NCBI RefSeq assembly: GCF_014653115.1
Contig: NZ_BNAD01000001.1
Location: 372,001-436,000 of the forward strand
Length of the DNA stretch: 64,000 nucleotides
From: Nocardioides flavus (ex Wang et al. 2016)
Lineage (GTDB): Bacteria; Actinomycetota; Actinomycetes; Propionibacteriales; Nocardioidaceae
Reading direction: 5' to 3'
Below are positions 1 to 7,476 of the stretch, one piece after another. How positions within the stretch are numbered: position 1 is the first letter of the stretch; every line of letters starts with the position of its first letter. The notes beneath the pieces are model-generated. The model saw only the letters and a program-made list of their open reading frames with translations. It did not search any database and had not been told where the DNA came from. The translations under genes and the position numbers were made by a program.

Positions 1-2
1 CG

Positions 3-206
3 GTGCTCACGCCGCGGCTGTCGTCACGCTGGCTCGCGCTCGTCACCGACGTCGACGCCACGACCGGGCGCAACCTCATCGACTCGATGTCGCACGAGGT
101 CGTCGTGAAGGACACCTCGATCCGCGACGTCGTGCCGGGCGAGCCGCTGTCCTACCGCGAGTCCGTACGCCGGGCGCTGGCCGAGCGCGAGGCCGCCGGC
201 GCCTGA
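3..206 (+). CDS. C-terminal end of a probable NAD(P)-binding (NmrA/SDR-like) protein, partial
   Basis: The frame is open from the left edge to a TGA, so only about 67 C-terminal residues are visible. They contain a block reading SSRWLALVTDV and a YRESVRRAL segment near the end. This resembles the tail of NmrA-like NAD(P)-binding proteins with a DUF2867-type extension, but no nucleotide-binding or catalytic motif lies in the window. Codon third positions are strongly G/C, as expected for a real gene here. The next gene is convergent and 30 nt away, so nothing can be said about an operon. Confidence 0.6.
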   Translation: MLTPRLSSRWLALVTDVDATTGRNLIDSMSHEVVVKDTSIRDVVPGEPLSYRESVRRALAEREAAGA

Positions 207-236
207 CCCGGCAGCGCGGCCGGCGGCTCCGCCGGC

Positions 237-923
237 TCAGGCGAACAGCAGCGGTAGCACGAAGAGCATCGACAGCGACCAGGTGATGTGGGTGAGGATC
301 GGCGCCAGCACGCCGCCGCTCGCCCGCCGCTCCAGGCCGCACACCGCGCCGATCACGATCGCGGCGAAGCCCAGCATGATGTTGCCCGTCGCGAGGGTCG
401 CCACGACGTAGGCGAGCGTCGTCCACAGCACCGGGTGGCGCGGGATCGCGGCGTACATCGCGCCGCGGAAGAAGAGCTCCTCGGCGATGCCGTTGAAGAA
501 CGTGATGATCGCCAGCACGGTCAGCGAGCCCTCGTCGGCGTACGCCAGGACCGAGCTGACGTAGTCGGCGAGCGGCTCGATCTCGCGCACCACCAGCGCG
601 CCCAGGACGAAGATCCCCACCAGCAGCAGGCCGAGCAGGATCGGCGCCACCACCGGCCGGATCAGGCCCTCCCCGTGCGCGATGCGGCCCAGGTGCAGGC
701 GCCCGGACAGGAACGCGCCGGCGGCCCACACGCCCGCCAGGACGACGGCGGCGACGTAGAAGACGTTGCTGCCCGGCTCGAGGCGCAGCGACCAGCCGAG
801 GACAGCGGCACCGACCAGGACGACGACGGCGGCGACGAGCTGGCGTCGACGGAAGGCGGCGTCGGTGTCGCGCTGGTCGCGCGGCACCACGTCCCACAGC
901 GAGCGCCGGATGAAGGTCCGCAT
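237..923 (-). CDS. CPBP-family intramembrane metalloprotease
   Basis: The protein has 228 residues and about six hydrophobic segments. It carries the CPBP/Abi (PF02517) signature: the Glu-Glu pair with downstream Arg in AEELFFRG (about residues 147-154) and a His in the THITWSL segment (about 211-217) in the last membrane helices. Members are membrane-embedded proteases or bacteriocin self-immunity factors; the substrate cannot be predicted. The ATG has a GGAGG ribosome site directly upstream and also a TAGGCT hexamer. It lies 10 nt downstream of the flavin-dependent oxidoreductase gene on the same strand, so the two may be cotranscribed. Confidence 0.85.
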   Translation of the reverse strand: MRTFIRRSLWDVVPRDQRDTDAAFRRRQLVAAVVVLVGAAVLGWSLRLEPGSNVFYVAAVVLAGVWAAGAFLSGRLHLGRIAHGEGLIRPVVAPILLGLLLVGIFVLGALVVREIEPLADYVSSVLAYADEGSLTVLAIITFFNGIAEELFFRGAMYAAIPRHPVLWTTLAYVVATLATGNIMLGFAAIVIGAVCGLERRASGGVLAPILTHITWSLSMLFVLPLLFA

Positions 924-933
924 GGCCTCCAGC

Positions 934-1998
934 CTAGGAGCCCGCCAACAGCTCGCGGACGCGCGGGACGACTTCCTCGCCGTAGAGCCGTACGGACTCC
1001 AGGCGCTGGTCGTGCGGCAGGGAGCCGACGGAGTACTTCAGCTGGAAGCGCGAGAGGCCGAGCGTGCGGGCGGCCCAGGCGATCTTCTGCGCGACCGTCT
1101 CCGGCGAGCCGACGAACAGCGCGCCCTGCGGGCTCGCGGCCTGCTCGAACTGGATCCGGGAGTACGGCGGCCAGCCGCGCTCGCGGCCGAGGCGGGTGTA
1201 GAGGTCGGCCTGGTGGGGGTAGAGCTGCTCGCGCGCCTCCTCGTCCGTCGCGGCGACGTGACCGGGCGAGTGCATGCCCACCGGCAGCTCGGGCAGCTCC
1301 ATGCGGCGCAGCGCGTCGCGGTAGAGGTCGGCGAGCTGGACGAAGGCGGCCGGCGAGCCGCCGATGACCGCGAGCATGAGCGGCATGCCGTACTGCGCGG
1401 CGCGCACCACCGACTGCGGGGTGCCGCCGACGCCGATCCACGCCGGCAGCCGGCCCGCGGCGGTCGTCGGGAAGACCTGCTTGTCGACCAGCGGCGGGCG
1501 GACGGTGCCCTCCCAGGTCACCGGCTCCTCGCGCTGGAGCGCGGCGAAGAGGTCGAGCTTCTCGGCGAAGAGCCGGTCGTAGTCGGACAGCTCGAGGCCG
1601 AACAGGCCGAAGGACTCGATGAACGAGCCCCGGCCCAGCTGCACCTCCGCGCGTCCGCCGGACACGGCGTCGAGGGTGGCGAAGCGCTGGTAGACCCTGA
1701 TCGGGTCGTCGGAGGAGAGCACGGTGACGCCGCTGCCGAGCCGGATCCGCTCGGTCTGCCCGGCGATGGCGGCCAGGACGACGTCGGGCGCGGAGATGGC
1801 GTAGTCGGGGCGGTGGTGCTCACCGAGGCCGATGTAGTCGATGCCGACCCGGTCGGCGAGGACCGCCTCGGCCACGACCTCGCGCAACGTCTGCGGGTGG
1901 TTGCCCGGCGCGCCGTCGAGCGACGCGTCGCCGAACGTGTCGAGGCCCAGGGTGGGCCGCTCGCGCGTACCGAGGACGCTGTGGTCGAAGTCGGGCAT
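934..1998 (-). CDS. LLM-class flavin-dependent oxidoreductase (bacterial luciferase-like)
   Basis: The 354-residue protein has the TIM-barrel layout of the luciferase-like monooxygenase family. An N-terminal strand leads to IGLGEHHRPDY, then IRLGSGVTVLSSDDPIRVY, and a central block reading AWIGVGGTPQSVVRAA, as in F420- or FMN-dependent members. The substrate is not predictable from sequence. The ATG is preceded by GAAGGAG. A perfect palindrome sits 15 nt upstream of the start and probably is the operator. The CPBP protease gene follows 10 nt downstream. Confidence 0.88.
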   Translation of the reverse strand: MPDFDHSVLGTRERPTLGLDTFGDASLDGAPGNHPQTLREVVAEAVLADRVGIDYIGLGEHHRPDYAISAPDVVLAAIAGQTERIRLGSGVTVLSSDDPIRVYQRFATLDAVSGGRAEVQLGRGSFIESFGLFGLELSDYDRLFAEKLDLFAALQREEPVTWEGTVRPPLVDKQVFPTTAAGRLPAWIGVGGTPQSVVRAAQYGMPLMLAVIGGSPAAFVQLADLYRDALRRMELPELPVGMHSPGHVAATDEEAREQLYPHQADLYTRLGRERGWPPYSRIQFEQAASPQGALFVGSPETVAQKIAWAARTLGLSRFQLKYSVGSLPHDQRLESVRLYGEEVVPRVRELLAGS

Positions 1999-2013
1999 GA
2001 CGCTCCTTCGTGT

Positions 2014-2033
2014 GTGGTTGAAGGGTCAACCAC
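2014..2033. promoter_or_regulatory. Palindromic operator candidate upstream of the LLM oxidoreductase
   Basis: Two perfect 8-nt arms, GTGGTTGA and TCAACCAC, flank the 4-nt spacer AGGG. The site lies 15 nt before the oxidoreductase start, where a repressor would block transcription. The regulator is not in the neighbourhood. A second palindrome 73 nt further upstream shares the GGTTGA core. Confidence 0.55.
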
Positions 2034-2105
2034 GAGGCCTGCCCGGGCATTCCGGCAGTCCTCTTCGTGCGCTTCTCCCCCGTTGCAACGGGCTGGAACC
2101 TCACC

Positions 2106-2127
2106 AACCACCGGTTGACCGGTGGTT
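2106..2127. promoter_or_regulatory. Second palindrome, AACCACCGGT / ACCGGTGGTT
   Basis: Perfect 10-nt arms are separated by TG. The site lies between the helicase terminator and the oxidoreductase promoter region and shares the GGTTGA/TCAACC element with the palindrome at 2014-2033. It could be a distal operator for the oxidoreductase gene. As RNA it would also form a stable hairpin, so a terminator role is possible. Confidence 0.5.
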
Positions 2128-2150
2128 CCGACGAGGGGACCCGGAGACGA

Positions 2151-2188
2151 CCTCGCCCCTGAGTCTCGGAGGAGACTCAGGGGCGAGG
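2151..2188 (-). terminator. Intrinsic-terminator-like hairpin after the DEAD-box helicase gene
   Basis: The arms CCTCGCCCCTGAGTCTC and GAGACTCAGGGGCGAGG pair perfectly over 17 nt around a GGAG loop. The hairpin lies 15 nt beyond the helicase stop codon. There is no U-tract, which is common for hairpins in high-GC actinobacteria. It is the strongest simple hairpin noticed in the window. Confidence 0.8.
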
Positions 2189-2203
2189 GACGACTGGCTG
2201 GGG

Positions 2204-3712
2204 TCAGCGACCGCGGCTGAAGGACGACGCGCTGTGCCCGCGGCCGCCGCCGGAGGTTCCGCCGGACTGTCCGCCCGACTGGCCACCGGACCGACGACGA
2301 CGGTTGCCGCCACCCTGGCTGCCACCGGCCGACGAGCCGCCGCCGGACGGGCCGCCCGAGCGACGGCGCTGGCCGCCACCGCCGGACCCGCCGCCGGGGG
2401 TCTCGCTGGTGTAGCTGGTCGGGTTGCCGCGGCGCGACTGCCCGTTGGTCTGGCCGGACCGGCGGGCGCGCTTGCGCTGCGCGTTGGCGCCGGTGGACCG
2501 TCCGCCGCCGCCGGACGCGGGGGCCTCGACGACGAGGCCGCCGGGCACCAGCGTGCGCTCGCCGGGGGCGAGCTGGACCAGGACGGGGTGGTCGGGTCCG
2601 TGGACCTTGGTCGTGGTCGGCTTGATGCCGGCCTGACGGGTCAGGTCGCGCACGTCGCGCTGCTGCTCGTCGGTCATGAGCGTGATGACGGTGCCCTCGT
2701 TGCCCGCGCGCGCCGTACGGCCCGAGCGGTGCAGGTAGGCCTTGTGCTCGACCGGCGGGTCGGCGTGCACGACCAGCGACACGTCGTCGACGTGGATGCC
2801 GCGCGCGGCGATGTCGGTGGCGACCAGCGTCGTGGCGGTGCCCGAGTGGAAGGCCTCCATGTTGCGGGTGCGCGCGTTCTGCGACAGGTTGCCGTGCAGC
2901 TCGACGCTCGGCACGCCCGACTTGTTGAGCTGGCGGGCGAGCGCCTTCGCGCCGTACTTGGTTCGGGTGAACACGACCGTACGGCCGGGCGCGCTGGTCA
3001 GGTCGACCAGCACCGGCACCCGCTGCTCGCGGGTCAGGTGCAGCACGTGGTGGTGCATGGTGGCGACCGGCGACTGCGCCGAGTCGGCCTCGTGGGTGAC
3101 GGGGTTGGTCAGGAAGCGCTTGACCAGGACGTCGATCGCCTTGTCGAGCGTCGCCGAGAACAGCAGGCGCTGACCCGACTGCGGGGTCTTGTCCATGATG
3201 CGGCGAACGCCGGGCAGGAACCCGAGGTCGGCCATGTGGTCGGCCTCGTCGAGGACGGTGATCTCCACGGCGGAGAGGTCGGCGTGGCCCTGGCCCATGA
3301 GGTCCTCGAGGCGACCGGGGCAGGCGATGACGATGTCGACGCCCTTCTTGAGCGCGGTCACCTGCGGGTTCTGGCCGACGCCGCCGAAGACGGTGCGGGT
3401 GGTGAGGCCCGTCGCCTTGGCCAGCGGGGCGAGGGAGGCCTCGATCTGGCCGACCAGCTCGCGGGTCGGGGCCAGGATGAGCGCCCGGGGCTTGCGCGGC
3501 ATGGCCGGCAGCTTGCTCGCGTCGAGGCGGGCGACCAGCGGGAGCAGGAAGCCGTACGTCTTGCCGGAGCCGGTGCGGCCACGGCCGAGGACGTCGCGGC
3601 CGGCGAGGCTGTCGGGCAGCGTCGCGGCCTGGATCGGGGTGGGAGTGGTGATGCCCTGCTGCTCGAGGATCTGGACGAGCGAGGAGGGGACGCCGAGGTC
3701 GGCGAAGGTCAT
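2204..3712 (-). CDS. DEAD/DEAH-box RNA helicase
   Basis: The 502-residue protein is an ATP-dependent RNA helicase. Motifs appear in order: Q motif TTPTPIQ (about 22-28), Walker A GRTGSGKT (45-52), PTRELVGQ (82-89), DEAD (155-158), SAT, ATDIAARG, and HRSGRTARAG. After the two RecA-like domains comes a basic, Gly/Ser/Arg-rich tail ending in SRGR, the kind that binds RNA in cold-shock or ribosome-assembly helicases such as RhlE/CsdA. I chose the ATG that opens MTFADLGVP because the Q-motif region begins there; the frame stays open for about 80 codons upstream without family resemblance. The gene ends at a strong hairpin. Confidence 0.93.
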   Translation of the reverse strand: MTFADLGVPSSLVQILEQQGITTPTPIQAATLPDSLAGRDVLGRGRTGSGKTYGFLLPLVARLDASKLPAMPRKPRALILAPTRELVGQIEASLAPLAKATGLTTRTVFGGVGQNPQVTALKKGVDIVIACPGRLEDLMGQGHADLSAVEITVLDEADHMADLGFLPGVRRIMDKTPQSGQRLLFSATLDKAIDVLVKRFLTNPVTHEADSAQSPVATMHHHVLHLTREQRVPVLVDLTSAPGRTVVFTRTKYGAKALARQLNKSGVPSVELHGNLSQNARTRNMEAFHSGTATTLVATDIAARGIHVDDVSLVVHADPPVEHKAYLHRSGRTARAGNEGTVITLMTDEQQRDVRDLTRQAGIKPTTTKVHGPDHPVLVQLAPGERTLVPGGLVVEAPASGGGGRSTGANAQRKRARRSGQTNGQSRRGNPTSYTSETPGGGSGGGGQRRRSGGPSGGGSSAGGSQGGGNRRRRSGGQSGGQSGGTSGGGRGHSASSFSRGR

Positions 3713-4038
3713 GTGACTGCTTTCGGTTGGCGTCTCGCCACCGTGAGCCGCAGTCCCGGATGGACCGGTGTGGTGCGGCGTACGTGCCTCAGTGTGAGGG
3801 AGGGTGCCGCGCCGAGCGTGTCGGGCGGCGACCTGCGCCCGGGGCAAGACCGGCCGGGCGTCTGAGGTCCCAACGCTAGCGGTACGCGCGGTGTTCCGGT
3901 GAATCCCGCGCGGTGTGCGACGAGTCTCAGTCGCGCGACCGGCCGCCAGTAGCACCATGAAGGCAGTTCACCCGTCCGGGTCGAGCGGCCACGCCCAGCA
4001 CTCGGGCAGGCGGCCCGAACTGCCTTCATGGTGCGGGC
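3713..4038. other. Gene-free stretch between the helicase start and arsI
   Basis: About 325 nt without a convincing gene. The part next to the helicase should hold its promoter and leader; long leaders are usual for cold-shock-type helicases, but no clear -35/-10 pair was found. The left-hand 240 nt show no strong structure. The right-hand 83 nt are the large inverted repeat listed separately. Confidence 0.6.
3952..4034. repeat. 83-nt element with perfect 18-bp inverted repeats
   Basis: GCACCATGAAGGCAGTTC at 3952-3969 is repeated as its exact reverse complement at 4017-4034, with a 47-nt GC-rich centre. The element lies 4 nt beyond the arsI stop codon and more than 200 nt from the helicase start. 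It could be a long-loop terminator for arsI, a small structured RNA, or a miniature or REP-like repeat. Eighteen uninterrupted pairs enclosing a 47-nt centre is unlike the short-loop terminators elsewhere in the window. Confidence 0.75.
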
Positions 4039-4461
4039 TCAGGCGCAGCAGACCGCGCCGGCCGCAGCGGGCTCGGCGGGCTGCGCCGCGGTGGGCGCGT
4101 CGTCGGTGATCGTGTAGACCTCCCACCGCTCGCCGTCAGGCGTCCCCTGCACCCAGAACTTGTCCTGCTTGGCGTAGCAGCAGGTGGTGTCGCGCTCCTC
4201 GGTCGTGGCGAAGCCGGCCGCGGCGAGGCGCGTCAGCTCGGCGTCGACCGTGTCGACGTCCTCCACCTCGACGCCGAGGTGGTTGATGCTCCCGCCCTTG
4301 CCCGCGTTCTCGATGAGGACGAGCTTGAGCGGCGGCTGGGCGACCGCGAAGTTGGCATAGCCGGGGCGCACCTTGTGCGGCTCGGTGCCGAAGAGCGTGG
4401 AGTAGAAGTCGATCGACGTCTCGAGGTCGTCGACGTTGAGGGCGAGCTGCAGGCGGGGCAT
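4039..4461 (-). CDS. arsI: ArsI/CadI-family heavy-metal resistance metalloenzyme
   Basis: The 140-residue protein has a vicinal-oxygen-chelate (glyoxalase) fold. It shows the ArsI pattern: Gln5, His61 (INHLGVEVED) and Glu114 as likely Fe(II) ligands, and the vicinal pair Cys94-Cys95 in DTTCCYAKQDKFWV that binds trivalent organoarsenicals. ArsI cleaves the carbon-arsenic bond of methylarsenite. The related CadI of mycobacteria responds to cadmium, so the exact metal is open. A second Cys pair ends the protein. The start is the ATG behind GGAGG; it is divergent from arsR across a palindromic operator. Confidence 0.87.
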   Translation of the reverse strand: MPRLQLALNVDDLETSIDFYSTLFGTEPHKVRPGYANFAVAQPPLKLVLIENAGKGGSINHLGVEVEDVDTVDAELTRLAAAGFATTEERDTTCCYAKQDKFWVQGTPDGERWEVYTITDDAPTAAQPAEPAAAGAVCCA

Positions 4462-4473
4462 GGTGTTCCTCCG

Positions 4474-4536
4474 TAGATATTGATGGATGTCGATGTCCTG
4501 ACCTTGCACCAGGACATCGACATCTGTCAATATCTA
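4474..4536. promoter_or_regulatory. Divergent arsI/arsR promoter with a 27-nt-arm palindromic operator
   Basis: TAGATATTGA at 4474-4483 and ATGTCGATGTCCTG at 4487-4500 are mirrored by CAGGACATCGACAT at 4510-4523 and TCAATATCTA at 4527-4536. Only the 3-nt steps between the blocks do not pair. ArsR/SmtB repressors bind such AT-containing palindromes, and this one covers both promoters. A CAATAT hexamer at 4528-4533 ends 6 nt before the arsR GTG and would give a leaderless transcript. Confidence 0.8.
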
Positions 4537-4539
4537 TCT

Positions 4540-4896
4540 GTGTCGAAGTCTTCGCTGACCCTCACCCCTGCCGAGACCGTCGCCTGCTGCTCGCCCCTGG
4601 CGCGCGAGCCGCTGTCGGTCGACCAGGCCGAGCGCGTGGCGCCGCTGCTCAAGGCGCTCGCGGACCCGGTGCGGCTGCGGCTGGTCTCGATGGTCGCTGC
4701 GAGCGAGGGCGGCGAGGCCTGCGTCTGCGACCTCACCGACGCCTTCGACCTCTCCCAGCCGACGATCAGCCACCACCTCAAGGTGCTGCACGAGGCAGGC
4801 CTGCTCGACCGGAGCAAGCGCGGCGTGTGGGTCTACTACGCCGTACGCCGCGAGGTGCTGGCCGACCTCTCGGCGCTGCTCGGCGGGACGGCGTGA
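4540..4896 (+). CDS. arsR: ArsR-family metalloregulator
   Basis: The 118-residue winged-helix repressor has its recognition region in DLSQPTISHHLKVLHEAGLL (about 70-89). Probable thiol ligands are Cys16-Cys17 (TVACCSPL) and Cys61/Cys63 (EACVCDL). A Cys-Cys pair near the N-terminus plus a Cys in the DNA-binding region matches the actinobacterial As(III) sensor type described in Corynebacterium glutamicum. The GTG at 4540 is preferred over upstream ATGs because those lie inside the operator; there is no ribosome site, so the mRNA is probably leaderless. It should repress itself and arsI until arsenite or a similar metal binds. Confidence 0.9.
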   Translation: MSKSSLTLTPAETVACCSPLAREPLSVDQAERVAPLLKALADPVRLRLVSMVAASEGGEACVCDLTDAFDLSQPTISHHLKVLHEAGLLDRSKRGVWVYYAVRREVLADLSALLGGTA

Positions 4897-4944
4897 GCGC
4901 CGGCCGGGGCTGACCAGGATACCCGGACCTGCCCGGAGGAGACG

Positions 4945-5988
4945 TCAGGCGCTGTCGCGCCGCACGAGCGTCGGCGGGATGATCAGCCGCATCGGGTGCG
5001 CCGAGTCGGGGTCGTCGACGCGCTCGAGGAGCAGGCGGGTCGCGCGCTCGGCCATCTCGGTGACGGGCTGCCGCACGGTGGTGAGCGGCGGCGAGGTGCG
5101 CTCGGCGACGCCGAGGTCGTCGAAGCCGACGACCGCGATGTCCTCGGGGACGCGGCGCCCGAGCCCGGCCAGCACCCGCAGCGCACCGGCGGCCATCAGG
5201 TCGGACGCGACGACGAGCCCGTCGAGGTCGGGGTGGCGCTCCATCAGCGCGCGGGTCGCGGCCTCGCCGCCGTCCTCGGTGAAGTCGCCGTGCTCCACGG
5301 CGTCGGCCGGCAGCCCGGCCGCCGCCATCGCCTGGCGCCAGCCGGCGAGCCGGTCCTCCGCGGCGGTCATGTCGGCCGGCCCGGCGACGGTGCCGATGCG
5401 GGTGCAGCCCCGCGCGAGCAGGAGCTCGGTGACCTCGCGCTCCCCCGCGGTGTTGTCGACGTCGACGTACGCCACCCGGTCGCCGCCGGTCCACGGCCGG
5501 CCGCCGAAGACGCAGGGCAGCCCGATGTCGGCGAGGTGCTCGGCGAGGCGGTCGTCGCGGTGGTGGGAGGTGACCAGCGCGCCGTCGACGTGCCGGTTGG
5601 TCAGGTAGCGCAGCGTGCGCGCGGTGGACGCCCCCGGCCGTGCCAGCAGCAGCACCAGCTGGATGTCGCGCTCGGCGAGCACCCGGTTGACCCCGCGCAG
5701 CGTGCCGGCGAAGAACGGGTCGGAGAAGACCCGGTCGTCGGGCTCGGGCACGACGACGGCGATCGAGTCCGTACGCCGGGTGACGAGGCTGCGCGCGGCC
5801 GGGTTCGGGACGTAGCCCAGGGTCCGCACCGCGGCGTCGACGGCCGCCTGCGCGCGGGCGCTGACCCGGTTGCCGCCGTTGATCGCCCGCGACGCGGTCG
5901 CACGGGAGACCCCCGCGACCCGCGCGACCTCGTCGAGGGTCGGCGAGGCCGACCCTGCTGGTCTCGACGTGGTGCGGGGCGTGGTCAC
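4945..5988 (-). CDS. LacI-family transcriptional regulator of the beta-glucoside operon (CebR-like)
   Basis: The 347-residue protein has an N-terminal LacI headpiece (TLDEVARVAGVSRATASRAI, about 17-36) and a periplasmic-binding-protein-like sugar domain with the usual DVDN and VGFDD segments. It is the last gene of a five-gene same-strand run: binding protein, two permeases, GH1 glucosidase, regulator. In Streptomyces, CebR controls the cebEFG-bglC cellobiose genes by binding a palindrome centred on AGCGCT. Two such sites stand upstream of this operon, so autoregulation is likely. The inducer (cellobiose or another glucoside) is inferred. Confidence 0.88.
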   Translation of the reverse strand: MTTPRTTSRPAGSASPTLDEVARVAGVSRATASRAINGGNRVSARAQAAVDAAVRTLGYVPNPAARSLVTRRTDSIAVVVPEPDDRVFSDPFFAGTLRGVNRVLAERDIQLVLLLARPGASTARTLRYLTNRHVDGALVTSHHRDDRLAEHLADIGLPCVFGGRPWTGGDRVAYVDVDNTAGEREVTELLLARGCTRIGTVAGPADMTAAEDRLAGWRQAMAAAGLPADAVEHGDFTEDGGEAATRALMERHPDLDGLVVASDLMAAGALRVLAGLGRRVPEDIAVVGFDDLGVAERTSPPLTTVRQPVTEMAERATRLLLERVDDPDSAHPMRLIIPPTLVRRDSA

Positions 5989-5997
5989 ACCGTCACG

Positions 5998-7476
5998 CTA
6001 GCTGCCGGGCCCCTCGGTCGCGGGCAGGACTCCGGTGCGAGCCACGTCGGCGTACCAGTGGGCGCTCGACTTGGGCGTGCGCTGCAACGTCTCGTAGTCG
6101 ACGTGCACCAGCCCGAAGCGCTTGGCGTAGCCGAAGGCCCACTCGAAGTTGTCGCAGAACGACCACTGGAAGAAGCCGCCCACGTCGACGCCCTCCTCGA
6201 TCGCGCGGTGGACCGCCCGGAGGTAGGAGTCGAGGAACGCGATCCGGTCGGGGTCGTGGACGCGACCGTCCGCGTCGACCCGGTCGTCGAAGGCCGCACC
6301 GGTCTCGGTGAGGTGGATCGGCAGGCGCGGGTACTCGTCGTGGAGGCGCCGCAGCAGGCGGTGGAGGCCGTCGGGCTGGATCTCCCACCCCATGTCGGTG
6401 ACGGGCAGGCCGCGGCTGGGGAAGGTGACGTGCTCGGAGCCGACGAACGGCGACAGCGACACGCGGTCGGGGTGGTCCGCCCCGATGCCGACGACGTCCG
6501 TGCGCGGGTGACCCGAGACCTCGTTGCCGTGGTAGTAGTTCACGCCCAGCACGTCGATCGGGGTCGAGGTCGTGGCGAGGTCGCCGTCGCGCACCACGTC
6601 GTACCAGGGCTTGTCCTGCCACAGCAGGTGGGCGGTGTCGTCGAGCACGTCGGCTGGGTACGCACCGCGGAAGACCGGGTCGAGGAAGAACCGGTTGTGC
6701 AGGCCGTCGATGCGGCGCGCGGCGTCGACGTCCACGGGGTCGGCCGGGTCGCTCGGGTCGGCGACGGTGAGGTTGAGGCTGAGGCCGAGCCGGTCGGCGC
6801 CGCGGCTGCGCAGCTCCTGCACGGCCATGCCGTGGGCGAGCAGCAGGTGGTGCCCGGCGACCAGGCCGGCCGCGCCCTCCTGCCGGCCGGGGGCGTGGTG
6901 GCCCGCGGAGTAGCCGAGGAACGCCGAGCACCACGGCTCGTTGAGGGTGGTCCAGGTCGGGACCCGGTCGCCGAGGGCCTCGTGGACCGAGATCGCGTAC
7001 TCCACGAAGCGGTGGGCGGTGTCGCGGTTGGTCCAGCCGCCCGCGTCCTCGAGCACCTGCGGCAGGTCCCAGTGGTAGAGGGTCAGCCACGGTGCGATGT
7101 CGTGCGCGAGGAGCTCGTCGACGAGCCGGTCGTAGAACGCGAGGCCGGCGGGGTTGACCGGCCCGGCGTCCGGGCGTACGCGCGGCCACGCCACCGAGAA
7201 GCGGTAGGTGGTGGCGCCGAGGTCGGCGAGCAGGGCGACGTCGTCGGCCATCCGGTGGTAGTGGTCGCAGGCCACGTCGCCGGTGTCGCCGTTCATCACC
7301 GCGCCCGGGACCCGGGAGAAGGTGTCCCAGATCGAGGGTGTGCGGCCGTCCTCGGCCACCGCGCCCTCGATCTGGTAGGACGCGGTCGCCATCCCCCAGC
7401 CGAAGCCGGTCGGGAACCGGACGGAGGGGGCCGGGTCGGCCCCGGTGGCGGTGCGGATCGTGGTGGGGACGCTCAT
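5998..7476 (-). CDS. Glycoside hydrolase family 1 beta-glucosidase
   Basis: The 492-residue TIM-barrel enzyme is probably cytoplasmic, with no signal peptide, and hydrolyses imported beta-glucosides. The GH1 N-terminal signature FPTGFGWGMATASYQIEG (about 21-38) is clear. The acid/base Glu180 lies in TLNEPW and the nucleophile Glu391 in HLTETGAAF. The nucleophile loop reads TETG where most GH1 enzymes have TENG, so the Asn next to the nucleophile is Thr. The start codon overlaps the stop of the upstream permease gene (ATGA). The LacI regulator follows 9 nt downstream. Confidence 0.92.
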   Translation of the reverse strand: MSVPTTIRTATGADPAPSVRFPTGFGWGMATASYQIEGAVAEDGRTPSIWDTFSRVPGAVMNGDTGDVACDHYHRMADDVALLADLGATTYRFSVAWPRVRPDAGPVNPAGLAFYDRLVDELLAHDIAPWLTLYHWDLPQVLEDAGGWTNRDTAHRFVEYAISVHEALGDRVPTWTTLNEPWCSAFLGYSAGHHAPGRQEGAAGLVAGHHLLLAHGMAVQELRSRGADRLGLSLNLTVADPSDPADPVDVDAARRIDGLHNRFFLDPVFRGAYPADVLDDTAHLLWQDKPWYDVVRDGDLATTSTPIDVLGVNYYHGNEVSGHPRTDVVGIGADHPDRVSLSPFVGSEHVTFPSRGLPVTDMGWEIQPDGLHRLLRRLHDEYPRLPIHLTETGAAFDDRVDADGRVHDPDRIAFLDSYLRAVHRAIEEGVDVGGFFQWSFCDNFEWAFGYAKRFGLVHVDYETLQRTPKSSAHWYADVARTGVLPATEGPGS

